This document shows, piece by piece, positions 35,773 through 44,109 of a DNA stretch of 64,000 nt. Position 1 is the stretch's first letter, and each line of letters starts with the position of its first letter. This stretch comes from Pilimelia columellifera. GTDB taxonomy: Bacteria; Actinomycetota; Actinomycetes; Mycobacteriales; Micromonosporaceae. The notes beneath the pieces are model-generated. The model was given only the letters and a program-made list of their open reading frames with translations. It did not search any database and had not been told where the DNA came from. The translations under genes were made by a program, and so were the position numbers. The DNA lies in the NCBI RefSeq assembly GCF_039532605.1, contig NZ_BAAARY010000001.1:124001-188000 (forward strand), read 5' to 3'.

Positions 35773-38700
35773 GTGCTGACCCTGCACGGGGCGTGGCTCG
35801 ACCGGTCGCTGGCGGTCTGGGCCGAAGACCCCGACGCGGCGTCCATGCCGGTGACCCGACGAGCCGCGAAGGCTGCCCCGTCGCACCCGTTCGCGGCGAC
35901 AGCGCAGCAGTTGGCCAACCTCGTGGACGGCGAGCCGGCCGAGATCGTGCTGGAGCTGCCGTCGTACCGGTCGGGGCCGGTTCCGTCGCCGGAGGTGGAG
36001 CTGGCCCGGCCCGGTCGGGCGGCCCGTCCGGGCCGGTGGCGCGTGCCGGTCGTGCTGCTGCCGCCGGATCAGGCGTTGTCGCTGCTGACCGCCGTCGACG
36101 CCCATGCCACCGATGACGACCTACGCCCGGCCACCAGTCTGCGGTTCCTGGGTCTGCTCTCCTCGCACGCGGTCGGCCTGGTCCGGCGGGGAAGGCTGCT
36201 GCCGCAGCTGGTCGCGGAGGCCGACGGACATTCCGGCCGGTGGCGCCCGGTGCTGACCGGCGCCGATCTCAACGCCTACCGGGAGCTGACCCTGGCGATG
36301 CCGCGAGTCTGCGTGGCGGAGCCGGTGGCGGCCGGCGACGGCAGCGACGCGACGGCAGCCCGGGTGGTCGGCGCCGCGCTGGACGCCCTCGTGGACGCCG
36401 CCGCCCGGGTGGCGATGCCCGACCGGCTGCTGCGCTGGGCGCGGCCGGGGGCGAAGGCGGCGCTGGCGGACCGCTGGCTGTGGTCGCTGACCGCCGCCGA
36501 CGCCCAGGTGGGGCCAACCGACCCGACGGCCGCCACGGCGCTCGCCGCGGATCTGGCCCGTTGGCTGGCCGCCGCGAACGAGACCGACGCCACGTTCCGG
36601 TTGACGTTCCGACTCGTCGAACCTGTGGACGAGCCTGTGGATAACTCTGTGGATAACCCTGTGGACGAGTGGCGGGTGGAGTTCTCGCTCCAGTCGCGGG
36701 CCGACCCCAGCCTGGCCCTGTCGGCCGCCGATCTGTGGGCCGGCGCTCGCCATCCGGGCCTGCCAGAACGCCCCGACGAAGCCCTGCTGGCCGGACTCGG
36801 CCGGGCGGTGCGCCTCTTCCCTGCCCTCGACTCCGCCCTGCGCGAGTCCGCGCCCGAGGCCCTGGTCACCGACGCCGCCGGGGCATTCGCGTTCCTGCGT
36901 GACAGCGCCCCGCTGCTGGCCGCGGCCGGTTTCGGGGTGCAGCTGCCGGCCTGGGCCGGTCGGCGCGGCCTGGGGCTGCGACTGTCCACCCGGACTGCCG
37001 CCTCGCCGGCGTCCCCGGGCGCGGTGGTCGCCGGGGGTGTGGGCGTCGAGCAGCTGGTCGACTTCCGGCTCGAGCTGGCGCTCGGGGACGAGACCGTCAC
37101 CGAGGCGGAGCTGGCCGAGCTGGCCCGGCTCAAGGCGCCGCTCATCAAGGTCCGCGGGCGCTGGGTTGAGCTGGACGAGGGTCAGCTCAGGTCGGCGCTG
37201 GCACTCCTGCGGCGACGCCGCTCCGGGCGGATGACGGCGGCCGAGGCGCTTCGCGAGGTCGCCGCCGGGGGCGAGGCGGACCTACCGCTGGTCGCCGTCG
37301 ACGCCGACGGGCTGCTCGGCGAGCTGCTGGCCGGGGACGCCCGGCTGACCCCGACACCGACGCCGCCAGGATTCGTCGGTCAGCTGCGCCCGTACCAGGA
37401 GCGCGGACTGTCCTGGCTGTCGTTCCTGTCCTCGATCGGCATCGGCGGGATTCTCGCCGACGACATGGGTCTCGGGAAGTCCCCGTCGACGCTCTCCCTG
37501 CTGGCCCGCGAGCGCTCCGGCGGCGCCCAGGTCGGCGCGACCCTGCTCATCTGCCCGATGTCGCTGGTGAGCAACTGGCAGAAGGAGACCGCCCGGTTCA
37601 CCCCGGGCCTGCGCGTCTACGTCCACCACGGGACCGGCCGCCACCGCGACGCCGAGCTGACCGCCGCCATCGCCGACCACGACCTCGTCATCACCACGTA
37701 CGGGACGGCGTTGCGGGACGTCGCGAGCCTGGCGGCGCACACCTGGGAGCGGGTGGTCTGCGACGAGGCCCAGGCGATCAAGAACAGCAACTCCCGGCAG
37801 GCGCGGGCGGTGCGGGCCATCGGGGCCCGCAGCCGGCTGGCGCTCACCGGCACCCCGGTGGAGAACCACCTGGCGGAGCTGTGGTCGCTGATGGAGTTCT
37901 GCAACCCGGGCCTGCTCGGGCCGGTGGCGGCGTTCCGCCAGCGCTACCAGGAGCCGATCGAGGCACGCGGGGACGCCGACGCGGCCGCCGCGCTGCGCCG
38001 GGCCACCGGCCCGCTCATCCTGCGCCGACTCAAGACTGACAAGAGCATCATCGACGACCTGCCGGAGAAGCAGGAGATGAAGGTGTGGTGCCCGCTCACC
38101 ACCGAGCAGGCCAGCCTCTACAAGGCGGTCACCGAGCAGATGCTGGCGGTCATCGAGGGCAGCGAGGGGATCGAGCGGCGGGGCAACGTCATCGCCGCGA
38201 TGACCCGGCTCAAACAGGTGTGCAACCACCCCGCGCACGTGCTCAAGGACGGCTCGCGGCTGGCCGGCCGCTCCGGCAAACTGGCCCGCCTGGAGGAGCT
38301 GGCCGCCGAGATCGTCGCCGACGGGGACAAGGCGCTGGTCTTCACCCAGTACGCCGAGTGGGGCACGATGCTGCGTCCGCACCTGGAGGCCCGGCTGGAC
38401 CGGCCGGTGCTCTGGCTGCACGGCGGCCTGTCGAAGAAGCAACGGGATGCCCTGGTCGACCGTTTCCAGCACGACGACCAGCCGATGATCTTCCTGTTGT
38501 CGTTGAAGGCGGCCGGCACCGGCCTCAACCTCACCGCCGCCAATCACGTCGTCCACTTCGACCGCTGGTGGAACCCGGCCGTCGAGGACCAGGCCACTGA
38601 CCGGGCGTTCCGGATCGGCCAGCGCCGCGACGTCCAGGTGCGCAAGTTCCTGTGCGCGGGCACCCTGGAGGAACGGATCGACGCCATGATCGAACGCAAG

Positions 38701-38808
38701 AAGGCGTTGGCGGAGTCGGTGGTCGGCGCCGGCGAGGCGTGGGTCAGCGAGCTGTCCACCGGGCAGCTGCGCGAGCTGTTCGCCCTGGACGAGTCGGCGG
38801 TGGCCTGA
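35773..38808 (+). CDS. SNF2-family DEAD/DEAH-like helicase
   Basis: The 1011-residue Swi2/Snf2 ATPase starts at GTG 35773 after GGGAGG. The N-terminal half (about 1-540) is a bacterial SNF2-associated region. The motor begins with the Walker A segment 'ILADDMGLGKS', in which Ser replaces the usual Thr. It continues with 'VVCDEAQAIKN' (DEAQ box), 'ALTGTPVENHLAELWSLMEF' and motif VI 'ATDRAFRIGQ'. It probably remodels or translocates on DNA or RNA polymerase. It overlaps the SWIM gene by one base, a pairing common in actinobacteria. It contains an in-frame 12-bp repeat (see separate entry). Confidence 0.93.
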   Translation: MLTLHGAWLDRSLAVWAEDPDAASMPVTRRAAKAAPSHPFAATAQQLANLVDGEPAEIVLELPSYRSGPVPSPEVELARPGRAARPGRWRVPVVLLPPDQALSLLTAVDAHATDDDLRPATSLRFLGLLSSHAVGLVRRGRLLPQLVAEADGHSGRWRPVLTGADLNAYRELTLAMPRVCVAEPVAAGDGSDATAARVVGAALDALVDAAARVAMPDRLLRWARPGAKAALADRWLWSLTAADAQVGPTDPTAATALAADLARWLAAANETDATFRLTFRLVEPVDEPVDNSVDNPVDEWRVEFSLQSRADPSLALSAADLWAGARHPGLPERPDEALLAGLGRAVRLFPALDSALRESAPEALVTDAAGAFAFLRDSAPLLAAAGFGVQLPAWAGRRGLGLRLSTRTAASPASPGAVVAGGVGVEQLVDFRLELALGDETVTEAELAELARLKAPLIKVRGRWVELDEGQLRSALALLRRRRSGRMTAAEALREVAAGGEADLPLVAVDADGLLGELLAGDARLTPTPTPPGFVGQLRPYQERGLSWLSFLSSIGIGGILADDMGLGKSPSTLSLLARERSGGAQVGATLLICPMSLVSNWQKETARFTPGLRVYVHHGTGRHRDAELTAAIADHDLVITTYGTALRDVASLAAHTWERVVCDEAQAIKNSNSRQARAVRAIGARSRLALTGTPVENHLAELWSLMEFCNPGLLGPVAAFRQRYQEPIEARGDADAAAALRRATGPLILRRLKTDKSIIDDLPEKQEMKVWCPLTTEQASLYKAVTEQMLAVIEGSEGIERRGNVIAAMTRLKQVCNHPAHVLKDGSRLAGRSGKLARLEELAAEIVADGDKALVFTQYAEWGTMLRPHLEARLDRPVLWLHGGLSKKQRDALVDRFQHDDQPMIFLLSLKAAGTGLNLTAANHVVHFDRWWNPAVEDQATDRAFRIGQRRDVQVRKFLCAGTLEERIDAMIERKKALAESVVGAGEAWVSELSTGQLRELFALDESAVA
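36624..36668 (+). repeat. Four-unit 12-bp in-frame repeat containing DnaA-box sequences
   Basis: TGTGGA recurs exactly every 12 bases (36624, 36636, 36648, 36660) and encodes VDEP-VDNS-VDNP-VDEW. The two middle copies read TGTGGATAA, the exact complement of the DnaA-box consensus TTATCCACA. The outer two read TGTGGACGA, one base from the actinobacterial variant TTGTCCACA. The repeat lies in a linker of the SNF2 N-terminal region. Confidence 0.7.
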
Positions 38809-39641
38809 TGCCGGTGGGGCCCGACGGCTGGTTCGAGGCCAGCAAACCGATCGCGGTCGACGGGATCAAAGCCCGCAGCCAGCGCGGCCGGATCGGCGCG
38901 CGGTGGTGGTCCCGCCGCTTCACCGACCTGCTGGAGTCGATCTGCGACGGGGGACGGTTGACGCGCGGCCGGGCGTACGCCCGCAAGGGGCAGGTGCTCT
39001 ACCTGTCGGTGGCGCCGGGGGTGGTCACCGCGCTCGTGCAGGGCTCGCGGCCCGACCCGTACCAGGCCACCGTCCGGATTCCGGTCTTCGACTCCGACGC
39101 CTGGGCGGCGGTGTACGCGGCGCTGCGCTCGCAGGCCCGGTTCCGGGCGCTGCTCCTGGCTGGCGAGATGCCGCCCGAGATCGTCGACGTGTTCGCCGCC
39201 GCCGGGCACCCGCTGTTTCCGGACCGGCTCGACCTGGACTGCGCCTGCCCGGACTGGGGCTCGCCCTGCAAACACCTGTCGGCGGCGCTCTACCTGCTGG
39301 CCGAGGCGTTCGACGACGACCCGTTCCTGGTGCTGGCCTGGCGGGGGCGTGACCGGCAGGAGCTGCTGGACGCGCTGCGCTCGCCAACGGTCCTGCCGAC
39401 CGGCGACGCGCGGGCAGAGTCGGATGACGCCGACGACGGGGCGCCCCTGACGCCGGCGGACTGGTACTCGTGCGGGATGTCGTTGGCCGAGCTGCGTGAG
39501 CGGGTGGCCGTCCCGGCAACGGGGACGCCGGAGCTGCTGCTGCGCTCGCTCGCGCCGCCGCCGGTCACGGTCCGTCATATTCCCCTGGTGGACGTCCTGC
39601 GGGCGCCATACCGCCGGCTCGCCGACAACGCGGAGTCGTAG
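38808..39641 (+). CDS. SWIM zinc-finger protein coupled to the SNF2 helicase
   Basis: The 277-residue protein has a SWIM motif of the form C-x-C-xn-C-x-H (residues near 144-156, 'CACPDWGSPCKH'). SWIM domains bind zinc and mediate DNA or protein contacts. The ATG shares one base with the SNF2 stop (TGATG), indicating coupled translation and a joint function with the helicase. The C-terminal part (about 190-260) is variable. The exact role is unknown. Confidence 0.88.
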   Translation: MPVGPDGWFEASKPIAVDGIKARSQRGRIGARWWSRRFTDLLESICDGGRLTRGRAYARKGQVLYLSVAPGVVTALVQGSRPDPYQATVRIPVFDSDAWAAVYAALRSQARFRALLLAGEMPPEIVDVFAAAGHPLFPDRLDLDCACPDWGSPCKHLSAALYLLAEAFDDDPFLVLAWRGRDRQELLDALRSPTVLPTGDARAESDDADDGAPLTPADWYSCGMSLAELRERVAVPATGTPELLLRSLAPPPVTVRHIPLVDVLRAPYRRLADNAES

Positions 39642-39736
39642 CGTCGCGACCCTGGTCCGCGCTGCAACCGTGGTCCGCTAGGGTCTGCCGGCCGTGCCGG
39701 CGAGGCGCACGCTTGATCCCGATCGTTGAGTGTCTG

Positions 39737-41302
39737 ATGTGGAATATGCCAATTGTCGCTGGTCGCTGGCTGCTGCGGTACCTGCCGGCGGAGCTGCTCG
39801 GCACGGCGACCGCGCTGGCCAGCGGCCTCCTCGCCCATGCGGCGACCGGTTCGCTCGCGGTCGCGGCGCTGGCCGGGGCGCTGGGCGAGAACATCGGATT
39901 CTACGGCTACTTCGCCGCAGTCGAGGCACGTCGGCATCTCGCAACCGCCGCCCCCGGGCCTCGATGGCGCCTCCGGCTGAGGGTGGCGGCCCGGACGGCG
40001 CGGGATCTGGTCGTTGAGTTCGGCCCGGCGGAGGCCGCCGACTCGCTGCTGGTCCGACCGTCGCTGATGTACCTGGGCCCGCTGCTGGTCCCGCAGCTCG
40101 CCGCCGGGCTGGTGGTCGGCAAGGTCGGCGCCGACATCGTCTTCTACCTCCTGGCCGCAGCCTGCCTGGCGCTACGCCGCCGCTGGCTCGACCCGTCCCC
40201 TGCCGTTGAACGGAGCCCGTTCGTGCCCCCCACCCCCTATCTGACCCTTGACCTCGACGCTGTCGACGCCGCCTACCGGCGGCTGTCGGCCGCGCTGCCG
40301 GACACCGCTATCTACTACGCGATGAAGTGCAACCCGCACCCGGCGCTGCTGCGCCGGATCGCCGGCCTCGGCGGCGCGTTCGAAGTAGCGTCAGCCGCGG
40401 AGTTGGATCAGCTCGTCGCGATCGGCATCGACCCGCCGGACGTGCTGTTCAGCAACCCGGTCAAGCCGCCCGCCCACATCGCCCACGCCTGGGCCCGTGG
40501 GCTGGACCGGTTCGCCTTCGACAGCGTCGCCGAGCTGGACAAGCTCGCCACCCACGCCCCCGGCGCCCGGGTGTACGTGAGGCTGGCCGTCCCCAGGTCG
40601 GCGAGCGCCGTCGCCAGCGAAGGCAAGTTCGGCGTCGACGTGGCCACCGCCGCCGACCTGCTGCGGGACGCGCGCCGTCGCGGCCTGAGCCCGCACGGGG
40701 TGGCTTTCCACGTCGGTTCGCAGATGCTCGACCCCGAACCCTGGGCGCAGGCGATCAAGGAGTGCGGGGAGCTGATGCGCGAGCTGGACCGCGACGGCAT
40801 CCGGCTGACGATGCTCAACCTGGGCGGCGGTTTCCCCGTCGGGTACCAGGACCCGGCGCCGGACATCGCCTGGTTCGGCGACCGGATCTCAGCGGCGATC
40901 GCGACGCTGCTGCCGTACCCGGTGCGGCTGGTCGCCGAGCCCGGCCGGCACCTGGCCGCCGAGGCCGGCACGCTGACCACCACCGTGATCGGGGTGGCCC
41001 GGCGAGGCGCCGCGACCTGGTTGCACCTGGACGTGGGGGCCTTCAACGGCCTTATGGAGGCCCTCGAAACCGGCAACCAGCTGCGGTACCCGGTGACCGA
41101 CAGCCGCGCCAGCGCCGCCCGGCTGTTCTACCACCTGACCGGTCCGACCTGCGACAGCCAGGACACCATCCTGTACGACGTGGAGCTGTCCGCTGATCTC
41201 ACAGTGGGCGACACCGTGTTCATCGGCTCGACGGGCGCGTACACGACGGCCTATGCGAGCGCGTTCAACGGCTTCGACGTGCCGTCGGTACACATCAGCT
41301 GA
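39737..41302 (+). CDS. Membrane-anchored PLP fold-III decarboxylase fusion
   Basis: The 521-residue protein combines two parts. Residues about 8-150 form a hydrophobic domain with roughly four transmembrane helices ('LLGTATALASGLLAHAATGS', 'GENIGFYGYFAA', 'LLVPQLAAGLVVGKVGADIV'). Residues about 165-521 are an ornithine/lysine/diaminopimelate decarboxylase-like enzyme: PLP lysine K197 (YYAMKCNPH), 'HVGSQ', 'LGGGFPVGY', 'EPGRHLAAEAG' and the ODC-type active site GPTC472DSQD. The GPTCDSxD signature favours ornithine or lysine over diaminopimelate. ATG 39737 is the best start; a TTG at 39713 is upstream. I infer membrane-localised polyamine or lipid-amine synthesis. Confidence 0.8.
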   Translation: MWNMPIVAGRWLLRYLPAELLGTATALASGLLAHAATGSLAVAALAGALGENIGFYGYFAAVEARRHLATAAPGPRWRLRLRVAARTARDLVVEFGPAEAADSLLVRPSLMYLGPLLVPQLAAGLVVGKVGADIVFYLLAAACLALRRRWLDPSPAVERSPFVPPTPYLTLDLDAVDAAYRRLSAALPDTAIYYAMKCNPHPALLRRIAGLGGAFEVASAAELDQLVAIGIDPPDVLFSNPVKPPAHIAHAWARGLDRFAFDSVAELDKLATHAPGARVYVRLAVPRSASAVASEGKFGVDVATAADLLRDARRRGLSPHGVAFHVGSQMLDPEPWAQAIKECGELMRELDRDGIRLTMLNLGGGFPVGYQDPAPDIAWFGDRISAAIATLLPYPVRLVAEPGRHLAAEAGTLTTTVIGVARRGAATWLHLDVGAFNGLMEALETGNQLRYPVTDSRASAARLFYHLTGPTCDSQDTILYDVELSADLTVGDTVFIGSTGAYTTAYASAFNGFDVPSVHIS

Positions 41303-41388
41303 AAGTGGATCGAATCGGGCAGACCGCCGGGCCATGCTGGCGGACAACGACGTCGAGGGCGGCGCGCAACAGGCCGTCGCCCCATCGA

Positions 41389-42504
41389 TCAGGCGTCGAA
41401 GTCGACCGTCAGCTCATCGGTCACCGGCGTCGACTGGCAGGTCAGCACGTACCCGGCGGCCAGTTCGTCCGGCTCCAGCGCGTAGTTCTGCGCCATCTCC
41501 ACCCGGCCCGAGACCACCTTGGCCTTGCAGGTGGAGCACACCCCGCCCTTGCACGCGTACGGCAGCTCCGCGCGCACCTTCAGCGCCGCGTCGAGGACCC
41601 GCTCGCGGTGGCTCATGGTGAACGACGACGACCGGCCGTCGAGCACGATGGTGACCTCTGCGCCCGGACCGGCATCGGCCTCCGGCGGCCGAGCGGGCGC
41701 CGGCTGGGCGGAGGCCACATAGAACAGCTCGCTGTGGACGGACGCCTTCGGCACGCCACGTTCGTCGAGTAGCTTGTGGGCGCCCTCGACCATGTCGTAC
41801 GGGCCGCACAGGAACCACTCGTCCACCGACTCGACCGGCAGGATCGCGTCGAGGATGCGGGTCAACCGCTCGGCGTCGAGGCGACCCGAGAGCAGCTCGG
41901 CGTCCTGCGGCTCGCGGGACAGCACGTGCACGATCTGGAGCCTGGTCGGGTAGCGGTCCTTGAGGTCGGCCAGTTCCTCCACGAACATGACGCTACGGGC
42001 GTACCTGTTGCCGTACAGCAGGGTGACGGTGCTGCGGGGCTCGACGGCGAGCGCCGTCGCGGCCAGCGACAACACCGGGGTGATCCCGGAGCCGGCTACC
42101 ACCGCCGCGTACGAGCGGGCCCGGCCGGGGTGGAAGTCGGTGGTGAAGTGCCCCAGCGGGGGCATGACCTCGATCGCCTGGCCGACGAGCAGATTCGCCG
42201 CCGCCCACGCCGAGAACGAGCCGCCGGCGATGGCTTTCACGCCGATCCGGATGACGCCGCGTTCGGCGAGGTCGGCCGGGGTGGAGCAGATCGAGTAGGA
42301 GCGGCGCACGTCCTCGCCGGAGGCGTCGATCCGCCGGACGGTGAGGTGCTGGCCGGCGGAGAAGGCGTAGTCGTCGCGCAGCTCGTCCGGGACGGCGAAG
42401 GTGATGGCGAGCGCCTCGTCGGTGAGCCGGTCGATGGCCGCCACCGGCAGCGGGTGGAACACCGGCCGACGCTTCACCGGCTTGGAGATCGTGACGCCCG
42501 ACAA
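41389..42504 (-). CDS. paaE: Phenylacetyl-CoA epoxidase reductase subunit
   Basis: The 371-residue reductase has a ferredoxin-NADP reductase-like N-terminal half with the FAD motif 'RSYSICSTP' and NAD site 'VVAGSGITPVLSL'. The C-terminal 2Fe-2S ferredoxin domain has CKGGVCSTC and a later cysteine. It feeds electrons to the PaaABC epoxidase. TTG 42504 is chosen because GAAGGAG lies six to seven bases upstream. It is the last gene of paaABCDE. Confidence 0.94.
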   Translation of the reverse strand: MSGVTISKPVKRRPVFHPLPVAAIDRLTDEALAITFAVPDELRDDYAFSAGQHLTVRRIDASGEDVRRSYSICSTPADLAERGVIRIGVKAIAGGSFSAWAAANLLVGQAIEVMPPLGHFTTDFHPGRARSYAAVVAGSGITPVLSLAATALAVEPRSTVTLLYGNRYARSVMFVEELADLKDRYPTRLQIVHVLSREPQDAELLSGRLDAERLTRILDAILPVESVDEWFLCGPYDMVEGAHKLLDERGVPKASVHSELFYVASAQPAPARPPEADAGPGAEVTIVLDGRSSSFTMSHRERVLDAALKVRAELPYACKGGVCSTCKAKVVSGRVEMAQNYALEPDELAAGYVLTCQSTPVTDELTVDFDA

Positions 42505-42516
42505 CAGGTGCTCCTT

Positions 42517-43002
42517 CTACAGGCTTTTCAGGTGGTCGAACGGTTCGGCGCAGGCGCGGCAACGCCACAGCGCCTTGCACGCGGTGGAGCCGAACCGGCT
42601 GATCTGTTCGGTGTCGCCCGAGCCGCACCGCGGGCAGGCGACCGACAGTCGCAGCGGCACCGGCCCGCCGTCGACGCTGACCGGCGCGGGCGGGGCCACC
42701 CCGGCGGCGGCGAGCTTGGCCCGGCCGGCGTCGGTGATGTCGTCGGTGCTCCAGGGCGGGTCGAGGACGGTGACGACCTGCGCGTCCCGGTGTCCGGCGG
42801 CGGCGAGCGCGGTGAGCACGTCGTCGCGGATGGCGTCCATGGCCGGGCAGCCGCTGTAGGTGGGGGTGATGGTGACGGTGACGTGACCGCCCTCAGCCCG
42901 CACGTCGCGAAGGATGCCCAGGTCGGCGATGGTGACGACCTGCAATTCCGGGTCGACCACGGTCGCCGCGGCCTCCCAGGCTGTGCCAGCCATCGCCATC
43001 AC
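42517..43002 (-). CDS. paaD: Phenylacetyl-CoA epoxidase maturation protein
   Basis: The 161-residue protein has an MIP18/DUF59-like domain ('VDPELQVVTIADLGILRDV', 'YSGCPAMDAI') and a C-terminal zinc-ribbon-like CPRCGSGD...CRAC. PaaD is needed for assembly or iron-sulfur maturation of the epoxidase. GTG 43002 stands seven bases after the paaC stop; ATGs at 42999 and 42993 are alternatives. Confidence 0.93.
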   Translation of the reverse strand: MMAMAGTAWEAAATVVDPELQVVTIADLGILRDVRAEGGHVTVTITPTYSGCPAMDAIRDDVLTALAAAGHRDAQVVTVLDPPWSTDDITDAGRAKLAAAGVAPPAPVSVDGGPVPLRLSVACPRCGSGDTEQISRFGSTACKALWRCRACAEPFDHLKSL

Positions 43003-43009
43003 CGCTTGA

Positions 43010-43825
43010 TCACCAGCTCGCGCCGGGGTGCGCCCGGTACAGCGACTGCATCTCGGCGAGCAGGAAGCTCAGGTGTTCGGTGTGCATGCCGCGCCGCCCG
43101 CCGCCGGGCGTCCAGGCGGTGTCCGGGACGGTGAGAGTGGCCTCGGCGAGCACCGGCTCGACGACCGCGGTCCAGCTTTCGCGCAGGCTGGGGGGGTCGA
43201 CGGCGACTCCGGCCTCGGTCAGGTCGGCGAGCTGCGGGTCGGGGGCGAACAGCTCGGTGGTGTACGGCCACAGCGCGTCGAGCGCGGCCTGCGTCCGGGC
43301 GTGCGACTCGTCGGTGCCGTCGCCCAGGCGCACCGTCCACACCGTGGCGTGGTCGAGGTGGTAGGCCGACTCCTTGCGAGCTTTGCCGGCGATGCCGGCG
43401 ATCCGGGCGTCGGCGCTGCCAGCGAGGGTGTCGTACCGCAGCTTCTGGTACGCCGACAGCAGCAGCAGCCGGACGATCGTGTGCGCGAAGTCCCCGTTGG
43501 GCAGCTCGGCGAGCTGGACGTTGCGGTACTGGCGGTCGTCGCGCAGGTACGCCAGGACATCCTCGTCGAGGGGGCCGTCGTGGACGAACGGCAACGGGCC
43601 GTCAGCGCGGGCCGGCATCGCCGTGGCGGACGCCTCGGCGGCGTAGGAGAGCAGCAACCGGGCGGCGCCGACCTGGTCCAAGGCGATGTTGGCCAGGGCG
43701 ATGTCCTCCTCCATGCCGGGGGCGGAGGCGTACCACTCGCCGAGCCGCTGGCCGGTGACGAGGGCGTCGTCGCCGAGGGCGAGCAGGTAGTCGAACAGGC
43801 CGGTGGCCTGGGTCGTGGCCGTCAC
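43010..43825 (-). CDS. paaC: Phenylacetyl-CoA epoxidase structural subunit
   Basis: The 271-residue ferritin-fold subunit pairs with PaaA and lacks a complete di-iron site. Family segments include 'DDALVTGQRLGEWYASAP', 'KARKESAYHLDHATVW' and 'MHTEHLSFLLAEMQ'. GTG 43825 overlaps the paaB stop as GTGA. Length agrees with the family. Confidence 0.94.
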   Translation of the reverse strand: MTATTQATGLFDYLLALGDDALVTGQRLGEWYASAPGMEEDIALANIALDQVGAARLLLSYAAEASATAMPARADGPLPFVHDGPLDEDVLAYLRDDRQYRNVQLAELPNGDFAHTIVRLLLLSAYQKLRYDTLAGSADARIAGIAGKARKESAYHLDHATVWTVRLGDGTDESHARTQAALDALWPYTTELFAPDPQLADLTEAGVAVDPPSLRESWTAVVEPVLAEATLTVPDTAWTPGGGRRGMHTEHLSFLLAEMQSLYRAHPGASW

Positions 43826-44109
43826 AGGTGGGCCACCCCGTCCGGGACGTCGTAGAAGGTGGGGTGCCGGTAGACCTTGTCGGCGGCCGGCTCGAAGAAG
43901 GCGTCCTTCTCGTCCGGGCTGGAGGCGGTGATCTGCGCGGCGGGCGTCACCCAGATCGAGACGCCCTCCTGCCGGCGGGTGTACAGGTCCCGGGCGTGCC
44001 GCAGGGCGATGGTGGCGTCGGGGGCGTGCAGGCTGCCGACGTGGGTGTGGGACAGGCCCCGGCGGGGACGGACGAAGACCTCCCAGAGCGGCTCGGGCTG
44101 GGTGCTCAT
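43822..44109 (-). CDS. paaB: Phenylacetyl-CoA epoxidase subunit PaaB
   Basis: The 95-residue subunit has the family motifs 'WEVFVRPRRGLSHTHVGSL' and 'DLYTRRQEGVSIWVTP'. It bridges the PaaAC heterodimers. ATG 44109 overlaps the paaA stop by four bases. Confidence 0.96.
   Translation of the reverse strand: MSTQPEPLWEVFVRPRRGLSHTHVGSLHAPDATIALRHARDLYTRRQEGVSIWVTPAAQITASSPDEKDAFFEPAADKVYRHPTFYDVPDGVAHL

Noticed and set aside
39650..39680. Direct repeat TGGTCCGC upstream of the decarboxylase fusion
   Set aside because: Only two eight-base copies without other promoter features; chance is likely in this composition.
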